A DNA stretch of 64,000 nucleotides from Paratrimastix pyriformis (Eukaryota > Preaxostyla > Paratrimastigidae): positions 62,001 through 126,000 of the forward strand of contig JAPMOS010000059.1 of NCBI GenBank assembly GCA_027972325.1, in the 5' to 3' direction. Positions within the stretch are counted from its first letter, which is position 1; every line of letters starts with the position of its first letter. The notes beneath the pieces are model-generated. The model was not told the DNA's origin and did not search any database. It was given only the letters and a program-made list of their open reading frames with translations. Shown here piece after piece: positions 22,385 to 34,200 of the stretch. The position numbers and the translations under genes were made by a program.

Positions 22385-25043
22385 TCATCATCATCATCAT
22401 CATCATCATCATCACCACCGCCGCCGCTCCAGATCATTGGCGGGATCACCTTCCGGGTCCACCGCGACATCAAGCTGGGCGAGATCGCCTTCTGCGCAGT
22501 CGACGCCAACGAGCAAGTGCGGGTCCGTCCGCGGTTATACCACGGCTATATCATGGGTATATCCCCCACGGTTATCTCCCCCACGGCTCCACCTCCCACG
22601 GCTATATCCCACGACGACATCACCCATCACCCACTACATGTCACGGTATATCACCCCACGGTGATATACCCCCACGGGGTCTATTACCCCATGACTATCT
22701 GTCCACTGTGGTGATATACCCGCCGTGGAAGTACCCCCGTGGCTATACCCCCACGTTACACAGCATGACACGGCCGGCTCACCGTACGGATTTCCTCATC
22801 CCTCGCTCTGTCACACCACCACCATCATCACACACGCGCCTGTGCGGCGGCCGTCTGCGCAGGGCTACGGGACTCGGCTGATGAACCACCTGAAGGAGTA
22901 TTCCAAGAGCCTGGGGCTCCGGTTCCTGCTGACGTACGCTGACAACTTCGCCATCGGGTACTTCCGCAAGCAGGTCCCGCTGCCTGCCCTTGCCCCTGCC
23001 CTCCTCGTGCCCTTGTCATGCATGCCCCCACTGATGTCTGCATCCCCTCTGTCGGTTTCACCCCGTCTCCATCCCCCTGTCTCCATACCCCCATACCCCC
23101 TGTCTGTCTACACCCCTGTCTACCCCCCTTCTCTCCACACCCCTGTCTCCACCCCCTGTCTCCATTCCCCCTGTCTCCATCCCCCCTGTCTACACCCCCC
23201 CCTGTCTACATCAAACAAATTTACCATGCATATCTTCACCCGTGCTTGCATTCACTTCGCCTCGATGATGATGCAGGGCTTCACCCGGGAGATCACCACC
23301 CCGCGTGAGATCTGGGGCGGCTACGTGAAGGACTACGACGGCAGCACCATGATGGAGTGCCTGCTCTACCCCACCATCAACTACCTGACCATCTCCGACA
23401 TGATCCAGCGCCAGAAGCAGGTCCGCGCCCCACACCGTTCCCTTGGGCGTTGATGATGACGGGGTGGGGATGATGATGACTGGATGATGACTGGATGGAG
23501 GATGATGACTGGATGAAGGATGATGACTGGATGGGGATGACTGGATTGTTGATGATTGGATGTTGATGATGTTGATGATGACCGGATGATGATTGGATGA
23601 TGTTAATGATGGAAAATCCCACGCCCAACCATCGTCCATGACCGCCGTGCGAGTGCTTCCCTTTCTGTCGCCTCGTGGTGTCCGTCATCACCGCATTCAT
23701 CACCCGCATTGCCACCATCCCCTCCCCCTCCCCCAATCCCAACCCACCCCCCGCTCCCCAACCCACCTCCACCACACCCCCAAAACCACCAGGCAATCTA
23801 CGACCACCTGCGCCGCTTCGTGCCCGTGATGGACAAGCGCTTCCCGGGGCTGCCCATCTTCCAGGACTACAACGCGGCTCTGAAGCCGCCCATACCCCGG
23901 GGTGGCGTCGACCTGCGCCCGTCCTCCCCGCCCCTCTTCCCCGCCTCGCCGCCCCCCGAGCCTCTCGCCAGCCCGCCGCCCACCTCGCCCGTGCGGGCCG
24001 CCCAGCCGCCCACCCCCACGCCTATCATCTCGCCCTCCCCCGCGGCCGGCGAGAAGTTGAAACGGCGCGGAACTAAGCCCAAGGCCGGCCTGGCGCCCCC
24101 ATGGCTCGGCCTGCCGCCCCCGCCGGCCGTGATTAAGGTGCTCAACCCGGAGATGGTCCCAGGCGTGGCCGGATGCACCGTGCGGCCGCCCCAAGTCTCG
24201 CTGTCCGTCCCCGCGTCCACATTGCCGCCACACACACATTACAGCCCTCTGTACGACACACACACACACACATTACAGCCCTCTGTACGACACACGCACA
24301 CACACATTACAGCCCTCTGTACGACACACGCACACACACATTACAGCCCTCCACACACACATTACAGCCCTCTGTACAACACACACACATCACACGAAAT
24401 ACCGCAGCTGGGGGTGGAGAGGTGGGTGGAGGAGGAGTGGGTGATATACCCACTTGGTCTGCTCAACCCCACCCGCTTTTTCATCCCCGCGTGCCCCCCA
24501 GGCGATACCTGCTCTCCCTGAACGCCCTGCTGGCCTCGTTCCACGAGGCCCTGTGCCGGATGCCCTTCGTGACGGACTTCCTGGAGCCCGTCACCCTGGC
24601 CGAGGCCCCGGATTACTACGAGCACATCGCCAACCCGCTTGGTTCGTCGTCGGCCAGACTCCTCGTGCCTGCATCCCCCCCCCCCGTGCCTGCATACCCC
24701 ACCTCGTGCCTGCATACCCCCCTCGTGCCTGCAGCCCATATTCCCTTCGTCTTCTGACACACCACCTGGCAAACTTGTATTTTTCCATCCAGATCTGCGC
24801 ACGGTCCAGCTCCGCATCGCGTCGCGTCGCTATTACCGGACGCCGGAGATGTACGCCGCCGACATCCGGCGGATCTGCGCGAACTGTCGCTCGTACAATG
24901 CCTCCCAGACGCCATTCTACAAGCATGCCAACGAGCTGGAACGGTACCTTGACGAGAAGATGAAGAACATCACGTGGCCGCATCCCTCGGACTTCTCCGG
25001 GTCACCCGTACTCCGGGCGCAACCCACCCCGTACCATTTGTAA
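20405..25043 (+). CDS. GCN5: GCN5/PCAF-type histone acetyltransferase with bromodomain and UIM-like N-terminus
   Basis: Well-fixed exons are 21527-21669, 22148-22187, 22433-22522, 22863-22973, 23277-23420, 23793-24214, 24502-24641 and 24793-25043. The acetyltransferase domain reads in order: MVWLVALKNLFARQLPRMPR, IIGGITFRVHRDIKLGEIAF with the catalytic glutamate, CAVDANEQVRGYGTRLMNHL (acetyl-CoA pyrophosphate loop RGYG), FLLTYADNFAIGYFRKQ, GFTREI, GYVKDYDGSTMMEC. A Pro-rich linker leads to the bromodomain: FVTDFLEPVTLAEAPDYYEH, then DIRRICANCRSYNASQTPFY with the acetyl-lysine-binding Asn. GCN5 acetylates histone H3 within SAGA-type complexes. Upstream, DVDLARALSISLQEG fits a ubiquitin-interacting motif, followed by Pro-rich exons whose junctions I could not all fix. 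No start ATG is visible, so the gene may begin in the disordered region at 16.6 kb. Confidence 0.85.
21631..21898 (+). repeat. Tandemly repeated exon-end plus 5' splice site in GCN5
   Basis: The exon end and intron start at 21631-21698 (CGGCTGGTCTTCGACAG | GTCTGCATC, then CGGTTATAACCACC) recur at 21726-21797 and 21841-21898 inside the intron. Copy 2 has CGACGGGTCTG and copy 3 CGACAGGTCTG, so copy 3 keeps an intact donor. The real acceptor is at 22147. Confidence 0.9.
22290..22420 (+). repeat. TCG/ATC trinucleotide repeat directly before a GCN5 3' splice site
   Basis: A GTC run passes into an ATC run and then CACCGCCGCC just before CTCCAG at 22427-22432. It makes up most of the second half of the intron 22188-22432. 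Confidence 0.9.
24236..24398 (+). repeat. CA-rich minisatellite in GCN5 linker intron
   Basis: About five copies of a unit containing ACACATTACAGCCCTCTGTA followed by a CACACAC run lie in the intron 24215-24501. The last copies are truncated. Confidence 0.9.
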
Positions 25044-25392
25044 ATGCACTCTTCTGCAACCGTGCTTCTCCCTTCAAAAAACACGCAGAGAAGAAACTCA
25101 CGGCTGGAGGTTGGATGGCAACGTGAACCACCGGGTTGGATCTCGCGGGTTGGATCTCGGAGTTGATCCTCGTCGACTCAATTGCCTCTTCTCGTCAGTT
25201 AACACATATAATGAAGGGGCACTCCTCTCCTTCCTCCTTCCTCGGATGCCGTCGGCGAGGATTTTGGAGCATGCCAAAGATTGCAGATCCAACCCGGTGG
25301 TTCTCGTTGCCATCCACAATCAGTTCCGTTGACTCCCGTGGCTGTTCAGCCTCACTTTCTGATTTTCTCTTTCTATAGTGGGGTTTCCTCGA
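25044..25392. other. GCN5-PRP28 intergenic region with a 32-bp inverted repeat
   Basis: The left arm at 25112-25143 begins TGGATGGCAACG and ends GGGTTGGATCT. The right arm at 25285-25316 is its reverse complement with one mismatch, and the loop is about 141 bp. The 205-bp unit lacks coding capacity. It could be a MITE-like foldback element or a structured RNA at the 3' end of GCN5. No flanking target duplication is evident. Confidence 0.7.
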
Positions 25393-26196
25393 ATGACCGT
25401 CGAGAAGCGCCGCGAACACGACTCTCCCCGGCGGCGATCTCCCAGCCCACCTCGTCGGGCCCCATCGCCGCCGCGTGTCGCCCCCAAAGTTGTCTGTTGC
25501 TCTTTTTTTTCTTCCTTGGCCTGTATCACTCCCAAATAGGCAGATCCTTTGGACGCCGTCCGTAAGAAGCTGGAATCGCAACAAGAGAGCGAGCAGCAGG
25601 TCCGAACCCGACTCTCCGTCGACCTTTTGATTGTTTTCTTGGGCGTAGGTCAAATTTATGACCAAAGCTGAGCGAGAGAAGGCGGCGGTGGAACGGCGAC
25701 AGAAAGAGTTCGCAGAACGGCAGCGATTGGCTCAGGAACTTCAGGAGGCCCATCAACGCTACGTCGGCGAAGGTTTGCGTGAACGGCCACCACATCAACA
25801 CCAGAATTTTCCGCTTTTTAGATCGTGATTCCAGGCGCGACCGCGATGACCGGCGTGATTACGACCGCCGCGATGACCGCGATCGCCGGGGTGATCGTGA
25901 CCGGCGCGATGACAGACGCGACGACAGACGCGATGACCGGCGCGACGACCGGCGTGAGGAGCGTGCCAGGCCTGGCGAACGTGAGTGGGACCGGGGAAAG
26001 CGGTCGCCTTCACCCCCCCGAGGATCGGCACCCATGTCCCCCGAGAGGCCCCAGGGTGGAAAGAACCGCGCCGGACGGAGCCCCTCGCCCACAACTGCCA
26101 GGTCTGTGGATAGGCTGATGACGGGGTGATGACGGAGAGGACGCGATACAGGGAGCGTCGGGTTCTCGTCCCTCCACCTTCCATGCTCGTCATCAC

Positions 26197-26234
<38 letters not shown>

Positions 26235-29200
26235 CCACCATCATCACCACCATCATCACCATCATCATCACCATCACCACCATCACCACCCCTCGGCAGG
26301 CGTTCCCGCTTCCGGCTCATTTTCCCCCTCCTCCTCCTTCCCCCCGCGACGTTTCCCTCATGTCCATCGGCCTTCACCCCCACCCCTTCATCCATCCCTG
26401 CCTCAACCCGCCCTGTCATCATACTTGCCCCATCCCCGGTGCAACTACCGGCCTCGAGAAATTCCGTTCTCGTTCGACTGGGCACCCGAGGACGACACGG
26501 CCCGCAACGACCCCTGTCTGCCGCCACCGCCACCCCCCCCCCCCCCATGTATGGATGTGTTTGTGCTTGTAGGGGACGTCTCTCCCTGCCTGTCTCACCC
26601 CCGGCCCGGCAGAGCTGTGGGAGCGATGATAGGTGGGAGGGAGGGAGGGAAGAGTCGGGACGTGAAGGCCAGTCCTGTGAGCGGCGGGGGGTGTTTGCCA
26701 GTGGGCCCCCAGGCGCCCAGGCCTCCATCGTGAGATGGCGAATCTTTGTCTCGGCTCCTCATTTCCACAACATCCCCTCGCCTCCCCCTCGCCTCCCCAC
26801 CCACCTCACCCCCTCCCCTCCCCACCCACCTCACTCACCCCCGTCCCGCCCATCCCCTCTGGTTGGGGGCCAAAAAATCTCCCATCCATCCAGCTACCAG
26901 CAGCGCCACGAGGGCGCCATCCTCTTCGGCCGGGGCAGCCTGGCCGGCATCGACCGGGCCGCCCAGCGGGGCACCGCCTCGAACAGCTTCTACGAGAAGC
27001 TACTGATGGAGCGAGTCGAGAAGGCCGGCGATGAGCTCAGCATTCTGGCCCCCTCGTCGCCCTCCTCGGGCCATGCCGAGTCGGTGACGGCGCGGCGCGG
27101 CGGCGGCCGGGAGGAGGAGCGGGAGGAGGACGCGGACGGCAGGATGGCGGTGGCGGAGGGCAGTCGGCAGAAGGAAGGTCCGTGATTGCCTCCTCCTCCT
27201 CCCTCCCCCCCCACCCCCCACCCCCACCCCTCGGTTCATCCCAATCATCATCCCAATCATCATCCCAATCATCGCCCCAATCATCATCCCCCTAAATCCG
27301 CCCGCCTCCCCACAGGTGTCCGGCGTCTCCTGCGAGAGTCTGTGGTGGTCGCCCCACCTCAGCTGCCCCCGGAGCTGCGCGCAGGCGCCATTGTCGACGA
27401 GGCCGAGCTGGTGCCCGGCCAGGATGGCGACGTGCCCATGGTCTGTCGATATATATCGCGTATGTGTCGATATGGGATGGTCGGTGCGAGTTCTGGGATA
27501 GTGCCCATGGTCGGTCGATTATGGTCGGTAGGTGTTGATATGGGATGGTTCTGGGACTGGCGACGTGCCCATGGTCTGTCGATATATATGTTGTGGTCGG
27601 TGCGTGCTATTATGAGATGGTCGGTCGATACTATATATCGCGGCGGATGTGTTGATATGGGATGCTCGGTGCGTGCTATTCTGGAGTGGTCGGTCCGTGT
27701 TCCTATGGGATGGTCGGTCGATATATATCGCGTATGTTGATATGGGATGCTCGGTGTGTGTGCTGATTGTTGCCCCCCCCCCCCCCCCCCCCCACCACCA
27801 CCACCACCACCACCACCCCATCCCCACCCACTCTGTGCAGGTCCGTGGCGGCTCGCTGAACAAACTGGCCGCCGAGGCGGACGAGGTGCTGGGGCCCGAG
27901 CCGGATCCCGAGGAGGTTGAGCTGGAGGGCCGCCCGGAGGACTCCGAGCTCTACAACCTGGCAGACGTCCTGGGGGGCAGCGCCAAGATTGTCTGTGGCG
28001 GATTTGTGATGATTCGGCCGTCCGGCTGGCTGTCCGTGGGGCGGCTTTGGCTGGGTGTTGGGATTTGGATTCTTCTGGGGGGCAGCGCCACGATTGACTT
28101 GAGCTCTCGTATCATCATCATCATTCCATCATCATCAGCATCCGGTCATCATCAGCATCCGGCCATCATCATCATCATCACTCATCATCACTCATCATCA
28201 CTCATCATCACTCATCATCATCATCATCAATCATCATCCTCCGGTCATCATTCCATCATCTCATTCCATCATCTCATTCCATCATCATTCCATCACCATT
28301 CCATCATCATCATCATCATTCCATCATCATCATCATCATTCAATCATCATCAGCATCCGGTCATCATCAGAGCTCCTTCCTCCTTCCTCACGCAGGCCCC
28401 GCCGCCCCGCCGCCCCGAGGGCGACGACAGCGAAGGTCCCGCCGCCTCGGCGGCTCGCCGGCCCGAGGAGGACCGACACCACCACCACCACTCGCACTCA
28501 CACTCCCGCTCACACTCCCGGCCGCGCTCACCCCCCTCGCATGGCCGCGAGGCCGATCATCACCATCGCCACCATGATGATGACGACCACCACCACTCTC
28601 GGTCGCGTTCCCGGGTGCGTGGTCGCTCGCGGTCACATTCCCCGGCCACCCCGGCGGCCCCGGCCCCGGCGGCCACCCGGCTGGGCGAGCCCGAGGAGGC
28701 CGAGCTCAGGGAACGCAGCAAACGGCCCAGGCGCAGCCCAAGCCCCAGCGAGGTCGGTGGATGGTGGGGATGGGATGGTGGGTTGATGGAGGATTAATTG
28801 GATCGGATGTTTGGGGTGGGTGTGGTGGTGTGGTGTGGTGTGTTGGGATGGGCAATGGGTTGACGACCGCTGATCTGGCCCTCGCCTCCGAATCCGTCCA
28901 AAGGGCGGGACTGAATTCGGGTTGCCTGTTCATCCCCCCAAGCAGGCAGCCCCCCTCCTCGCCCCTCTTCCCCATGCTCCCTCTCACACATACCAACGAC
29001 CACCCACCACTCCCCCCAGATCGCCCGCCCGGCTCCCCGGTCCGAGGAGCAGAAGGGTCCCGAACCTGCACAGGAGGCCCCCGCCGCCACCCCGGCTGTC
29101 CCCGCTGCTGCTGCTGCTGCTGTCACCGCTCCGGCCACTGCCGCTGCTGCTGCTGCTGCTGATAGTGGGGTCTGTTTGGCTGGATTGGAGGGGAGGGGGA

Positions 29201-31157
29201 TTGCGGCAACCAGTGCAGGTTTTTTGAAGACGTTTTGTCGCTTAATTTCTTCCCCTCACGCGCAAACGCGGGGCTCCATTCGACTTACCTTTTTGTTTTT
29301 ACTCCTGCCCTCTCTCTCCGTCCATCCCATCCATCCATCCAGATCTCGGCTCGTGGGCTGGTCAAGAAACTGCTGGAGGGCTCCCGCCGCCGCGATGCTG
29401 CACAGTTCGGCCACGTCAAGGACGACCGCCACTGGAGCAAGAAGGCGCGCCAGGAGATGACCCAACGCGATTGGCGTATCTTCCGGGTCCGCGCCTTTTT
29501 GTGTCGGCCAGGGGGTCGGAAAAATTATGGGACGAAACCCATAATGTTTTTTTGCGGGTGGTCGCGCGCTGCTCATCGTCCCTCTTTACGCATTTTTCTG
29601 TCGGCAACCGGGTCGGAAAAATTATGGGACGAAACCCATAATTTTTTGGTGGTCGCGCGCTGCTCATAACCCGCCCTTCGTTCTTTCCTTTTCGTTTGGC
29701 TCCCCACCCCCGCAGGAGGACTACCTGATCCAGTTCCGTGGGCCCAACCCGCCCCTGCCCGCACGCAACTGGCAGGAACTGTACGAGATGGGGCTCCCGA
29801 AGCCCCTCTACGACGGTCCGTCCCACCACCAGGCGACAGAGTTGGGTTGCCCAACCATATGTCTTGATCCCCCCCCCTGTTGCGCAGCCGTGGTGGAGAA
29901 GTGCAAGTACACCAACCCGACAGCCATTCAGATGGCCTGCGTACCCGTGGGGCTGCAGGTCCGTTTCTCGAAGACCCCTGCCGCCCTCATCATCATCAGG
30001 CACACTCAATAACACATTGTTGGCTGGGTTTTTCTGGGGGATGATTTTTGGTCGAACCGGGACATGATCGGTGCTGCCGACAACCCGGCCCTCATCTGCA
30101 CACTCAAACAATGTTGGTGATGACATTTATCGTTTTTCTGGTGGGGGGTGATTTTGGTAGAACCGGGACATGATCGGTGTTGCCGAGACGGGTTCCGGCA
30201 AGACGGCGGCCTTCCTGCTGCCCCTGCTGACCTACGTCCACAGCCAGCCCATCCTCAACGAGGCCACCGCGGGCGAGGGTCCGTTCGTTGGGTGTTGTGA
30301 GGAATGGATCGCTGTGTATGTGTCTCTGTGTGTCATCTTTCTTCATCATCTTCTTCCCGCCTGCTCTTCCCAATCCCCAATCCCAACAGGCCCGTACGCC
30401 CTTGTGATGGCGCCCACTCGCGAGCTGGCCCAGCAGATCGAGGACGAGCTGGTCAAGCTGGCTGCCTTCCTGCCTGGCCGCCGGTCATTCTGCTGCGTCG
30501 GCGGGGTCCGTCTCTCTCTGGGGGGGAGGGAGGGAGGGAGGGAGGGAGGGAGGGAGGGATGGCGGACTGGTGGCGGGAGGGTGGATCGCCTCGCCTCCCC
30601 ACGACAATGATACTGATACATGCGAATGTAAAATTGGCGGTCGGATCGACCCCCACTTGCTTGTGGGACCGGGGACAATGGGTGGGTCATTTTTTCGTGA
30701 TGATACATTCCTGACCAGCCATCATCTGATATCCGATTGCATTTTTCTTGTCCCTCTGGCTTCCCTCTGCAGCAAGACATCATCTGATCATCATCTGATT
30801 GCATTTTTCTTGTCCCTCTGCCTTCCCTCTGCAGCAAGACATCGAGGCGCAGGCCCTCCGGCTCCGCGAAGGCATCGATGTCTGTCCTTCCTGACCCACC
30901 TGATCTGATGGGCGGGGGATCCACCTGGTGGGGGGGGGGGGGGGGGGGGGGGGGCAGGTTGGGAGTGGTGAACGGTAAGTACGGCACTGTGTCTCAACGA
31001 TTCGCCCCGCATCCGGTGACCATCATCATCATCCAAGCATCCAAGCATCCAAGCATCCAATCATCATCATCATCCACCACCACCACCACCACCACCACCA
31101 CCACCACCACCACCACCATCATCATTATCATCCACCACCACCACCACCACCACCACC

Positions 31158-31235
<78 letters not shown>

Positions 31236-34200
31236 TCCCACGCCCGTAGATTCTGGTGGCCACACCCGGCCGTCTGAACGATTGCCTCAACAGGCGGTAC
31301 ATTGTGCTCAACCAGTGCAACTACGTCGTCCTGGATGAGGTCCGGCCTCGCGGGCTGGTGGCTGTGTGCGTGCCCTGTGGGAGTAGTGGTCTCGTCGTTC
31401 TGTTGGGTGCGTTTTCGGTCATTCGCCCTTTTCATTGGCATATCATTGGCTCGAAGCACCCCATCATCCTTCGTCAGCATCAGCATCGTCAGCATCAGCA
31501 TCAGCATCGTCAGCATCACCCAGTCGTCATCAGCATCATCAGCATCAGCAGCATCAGCAGCATCATCCAATCGCCATCGTCAGCATCCTGATCATCATCG
31601 TCTTCATCCAGGCATCATCAGCATCAGCATCACAAACAGGAATGTTTTCCACTCGCACGTCTCACGCCGCAATTCCTCGTCGTCCCAGGCCCGATCACAT
31701 GGTGGACATGGGTTTCATGTTTCCCCATCCGCCACCATCCCCCCGGGCAGGCCGATCACATGGTGGACATGGGTTTCATGTTTCCCCATCCGCCACCATC
31801 CCCCCGGGCAGGCCGATCACATGGTGGACATGGGTTTCGAGCCCCAGGTGAACAGCGTGCTGGAGGCGATGCCCTCGAGTAACCTCAGGCCCGAGAACCC
31901 CGATGACGTGGTCGAGCACCAGCACTACCGCCAGACCCTCATGTTCTCGGCCACCATGCCTGCCGCCGTCGAGAAAATCGCAAAGAAGTCCGTTTGCACG
32001 GTCACGTTCACAGCCACCAGATTCACCCCACCCGCATGTTCACATTCACCAATCATATTCGTGTTCTCCGCCACTCTGCCTCGCTGTCGAGAAGATCGCA
32101 AAGAAGTCCGTTTGCACGTTCACATTCACACATTCGCCCTCAAATACTGATGCAGGAACCTGCGGCAGCCCATCCTCCGCCAGATCGCACATCGCATTCA
32201 CACCGCCATACCCCACATGGCCACCTCCATTCACATTCACGCATCGCACCCATGCAGGTACCTGCGGCAGCCCATCCTCTGCCAGATCGGCAACGTGGGG
32301 CAGCCCGTCGAGTCGATCGACCAGCGGGTCGAGTTCATGAAGGACGGCGACAAGAAGTCTGTGGGCTGTGTGCGCATGCTGCCTGTGTCTTGTTGCTGCC
32401 TGTGTCTTGTTGCTGCCTGTGTCTTGTTGCTGCCTGTGTCTTGTTGTCTTGTTGCTGCCTGTATCTTGTTGTCTTGTTGCTGCCTGTGTCTTGTTGCTGC
32501 CTGTGTCTTGTTGCTGCCTGTGTCTTGTTGCTGCCTGTGTCTTGTTGCTGCCTGTGTCTTGTTGCTGCCTGTGTCTTGTTGCTGCCTGTGTCTTGTTGCT
32601 GCCTGTGTCTTGTTGCTGCCTGCCTGCTGCCTGGAAGTGTGAGTGAGGGTGAGGGTGAGGATGGGAGTTCATGAAGGACGTCGCGACAAGAAGTCGGTGG
32701 GCCGTAGGCTCTGCTTTCCGCCCCGGCTCACCTTTCCCCTCCCCCCCCCACACACACACACACACACACACACCAGGCGGCGTCTGATGGCCGTCCTGCA
32801 GCAGGCCCGCCCGCCCATCATCATCTTCGTCAACCTCAAGCGCGGCTGCGATGTGCTCGCCACCAGCCTCAACTCCATGGGGGTCTGTACGCTTGTCACG
32901 TGTGTCTGTGTGTCAGATCTCACTCACCCTGTGTCATGTGTCACGTGCCATGTGTCTGTGTTCCATGGGGGCCGTCTTGGGTCGGGGGCCGTCTTGGGTC
33001 GGGGGTCCCCGTCTCGAAGTCTGTGTGCTCCTCCGGGCGATAGAGAATGTGTGTCTGTGTCATGCCATGGATCTGCGTGCCTGTGTCCTGTCATGTGTCT
33101 CTATGTCATGTCATGTACATCTGTGTCCGAGCACTTCCGTCGGCATTGGGTGGGTGCCTTCCCGTTTCGCTCTTGGACCGAACATCACCGGGACATCACC
33201 GAACATCACCGGGACATCACCGAACATCACCGGGACATCACCGAACATCACCGGGACATCACCGAACATCACCGGGACATCACCGAACATCACCGGGACA
33301 TCACCGAACATCACCGGGACATCACCGAACATCACCGGGACATCACCGAACATCACCGGTTTTGGGGGCAGTCCTTCCAAGAACCACCCCTGCTGCTGTC
33401 CCGGTGCGGTTTTGTGGGGGTTTGCCCTTGGACGCCCCCACGGCATACCCACCCATCATCCCCTTCCTTGTCTGCTACTGGGCGGGTGGTGCAGTGGCGC
33501 GCGACCACGCTGCATGGCGGCAAGACACAGGAACTCCGCGAGGAGGCCATGGACGGGTTCAAGGTCCGTGCCCCTTCCCTTTCCCGCCGCCCGCCCTGCT
33601 CTGGTTCCAAGCAATCCACGCATATGCAGGCTGAACCTCAATGGATCGTAGCATGAGAGCTACTCTACCACCCCTCATCCCGGCTCCATCCCCCCATCCT
33701 GGCTCCTCCCGTCTCCCTCTCCTCCGCGGCCCCCGCAGAAAGGGACCTACGACGTGCTGGTGGCCACCGATGTTGCCGGTCGTGGTATCGATGTGAAGGG
33801 CGTCACCATGGTCATCAACTTCGACATGCCAAAGACCATCCAAGGTCCCTGTGTGGGGGTCCCTGTGTGTGTGTGTGTGGGTCCATGTCAACTTCGACCG
33901 TGTGGACCCCTGCTGGTGGGCATGGGTGCCCTGTCCTATTTATTGCGCTTTTTAATGATGAATGATTGGATGATGAATGCTTGGATGATGAATGATTGGA
34001 TGAATTGGATGAGGATGATGGTGCGGGGTGCGGGTGCGGGGGTGCGGGTGCGGGTGTGGGGTGGGGTGCGGGGCGGTGGGGTGCGGGGTGCGGGGTGCGG
34101 GGTGCGGGGTGCGGGGTGCGGGGTGCGGGGTGCGGGGTGATGATGATGACGATTGGATGATGATGATGATGATGATTGGATGATTGGATGATTGGATGAT

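Noticed and set aside
32368-32646. Cys/Leu/Val-rich frames as a membrane or metallothionein-like protein
   Set aside because: Entirely produced by the 17-bp minisatellite, open in all three frames because 17 is not a multiple of three.
33178-33358. CRISPR-like array of about 21 bp units
   Set aside because: Pure tandem repeat without spacers inside a PRP28 intron.
33625-33700. Possible tRNA- or rRNA-like fragment containing TAGCATGAGAGCTACTCTACC
   Set aside because: On the minus strand it faintly resembles a tRNA D-arm and T-loop, but I could not fold an acceptor stem or place an anticodon arm, and it lies in a PRP28 intron.
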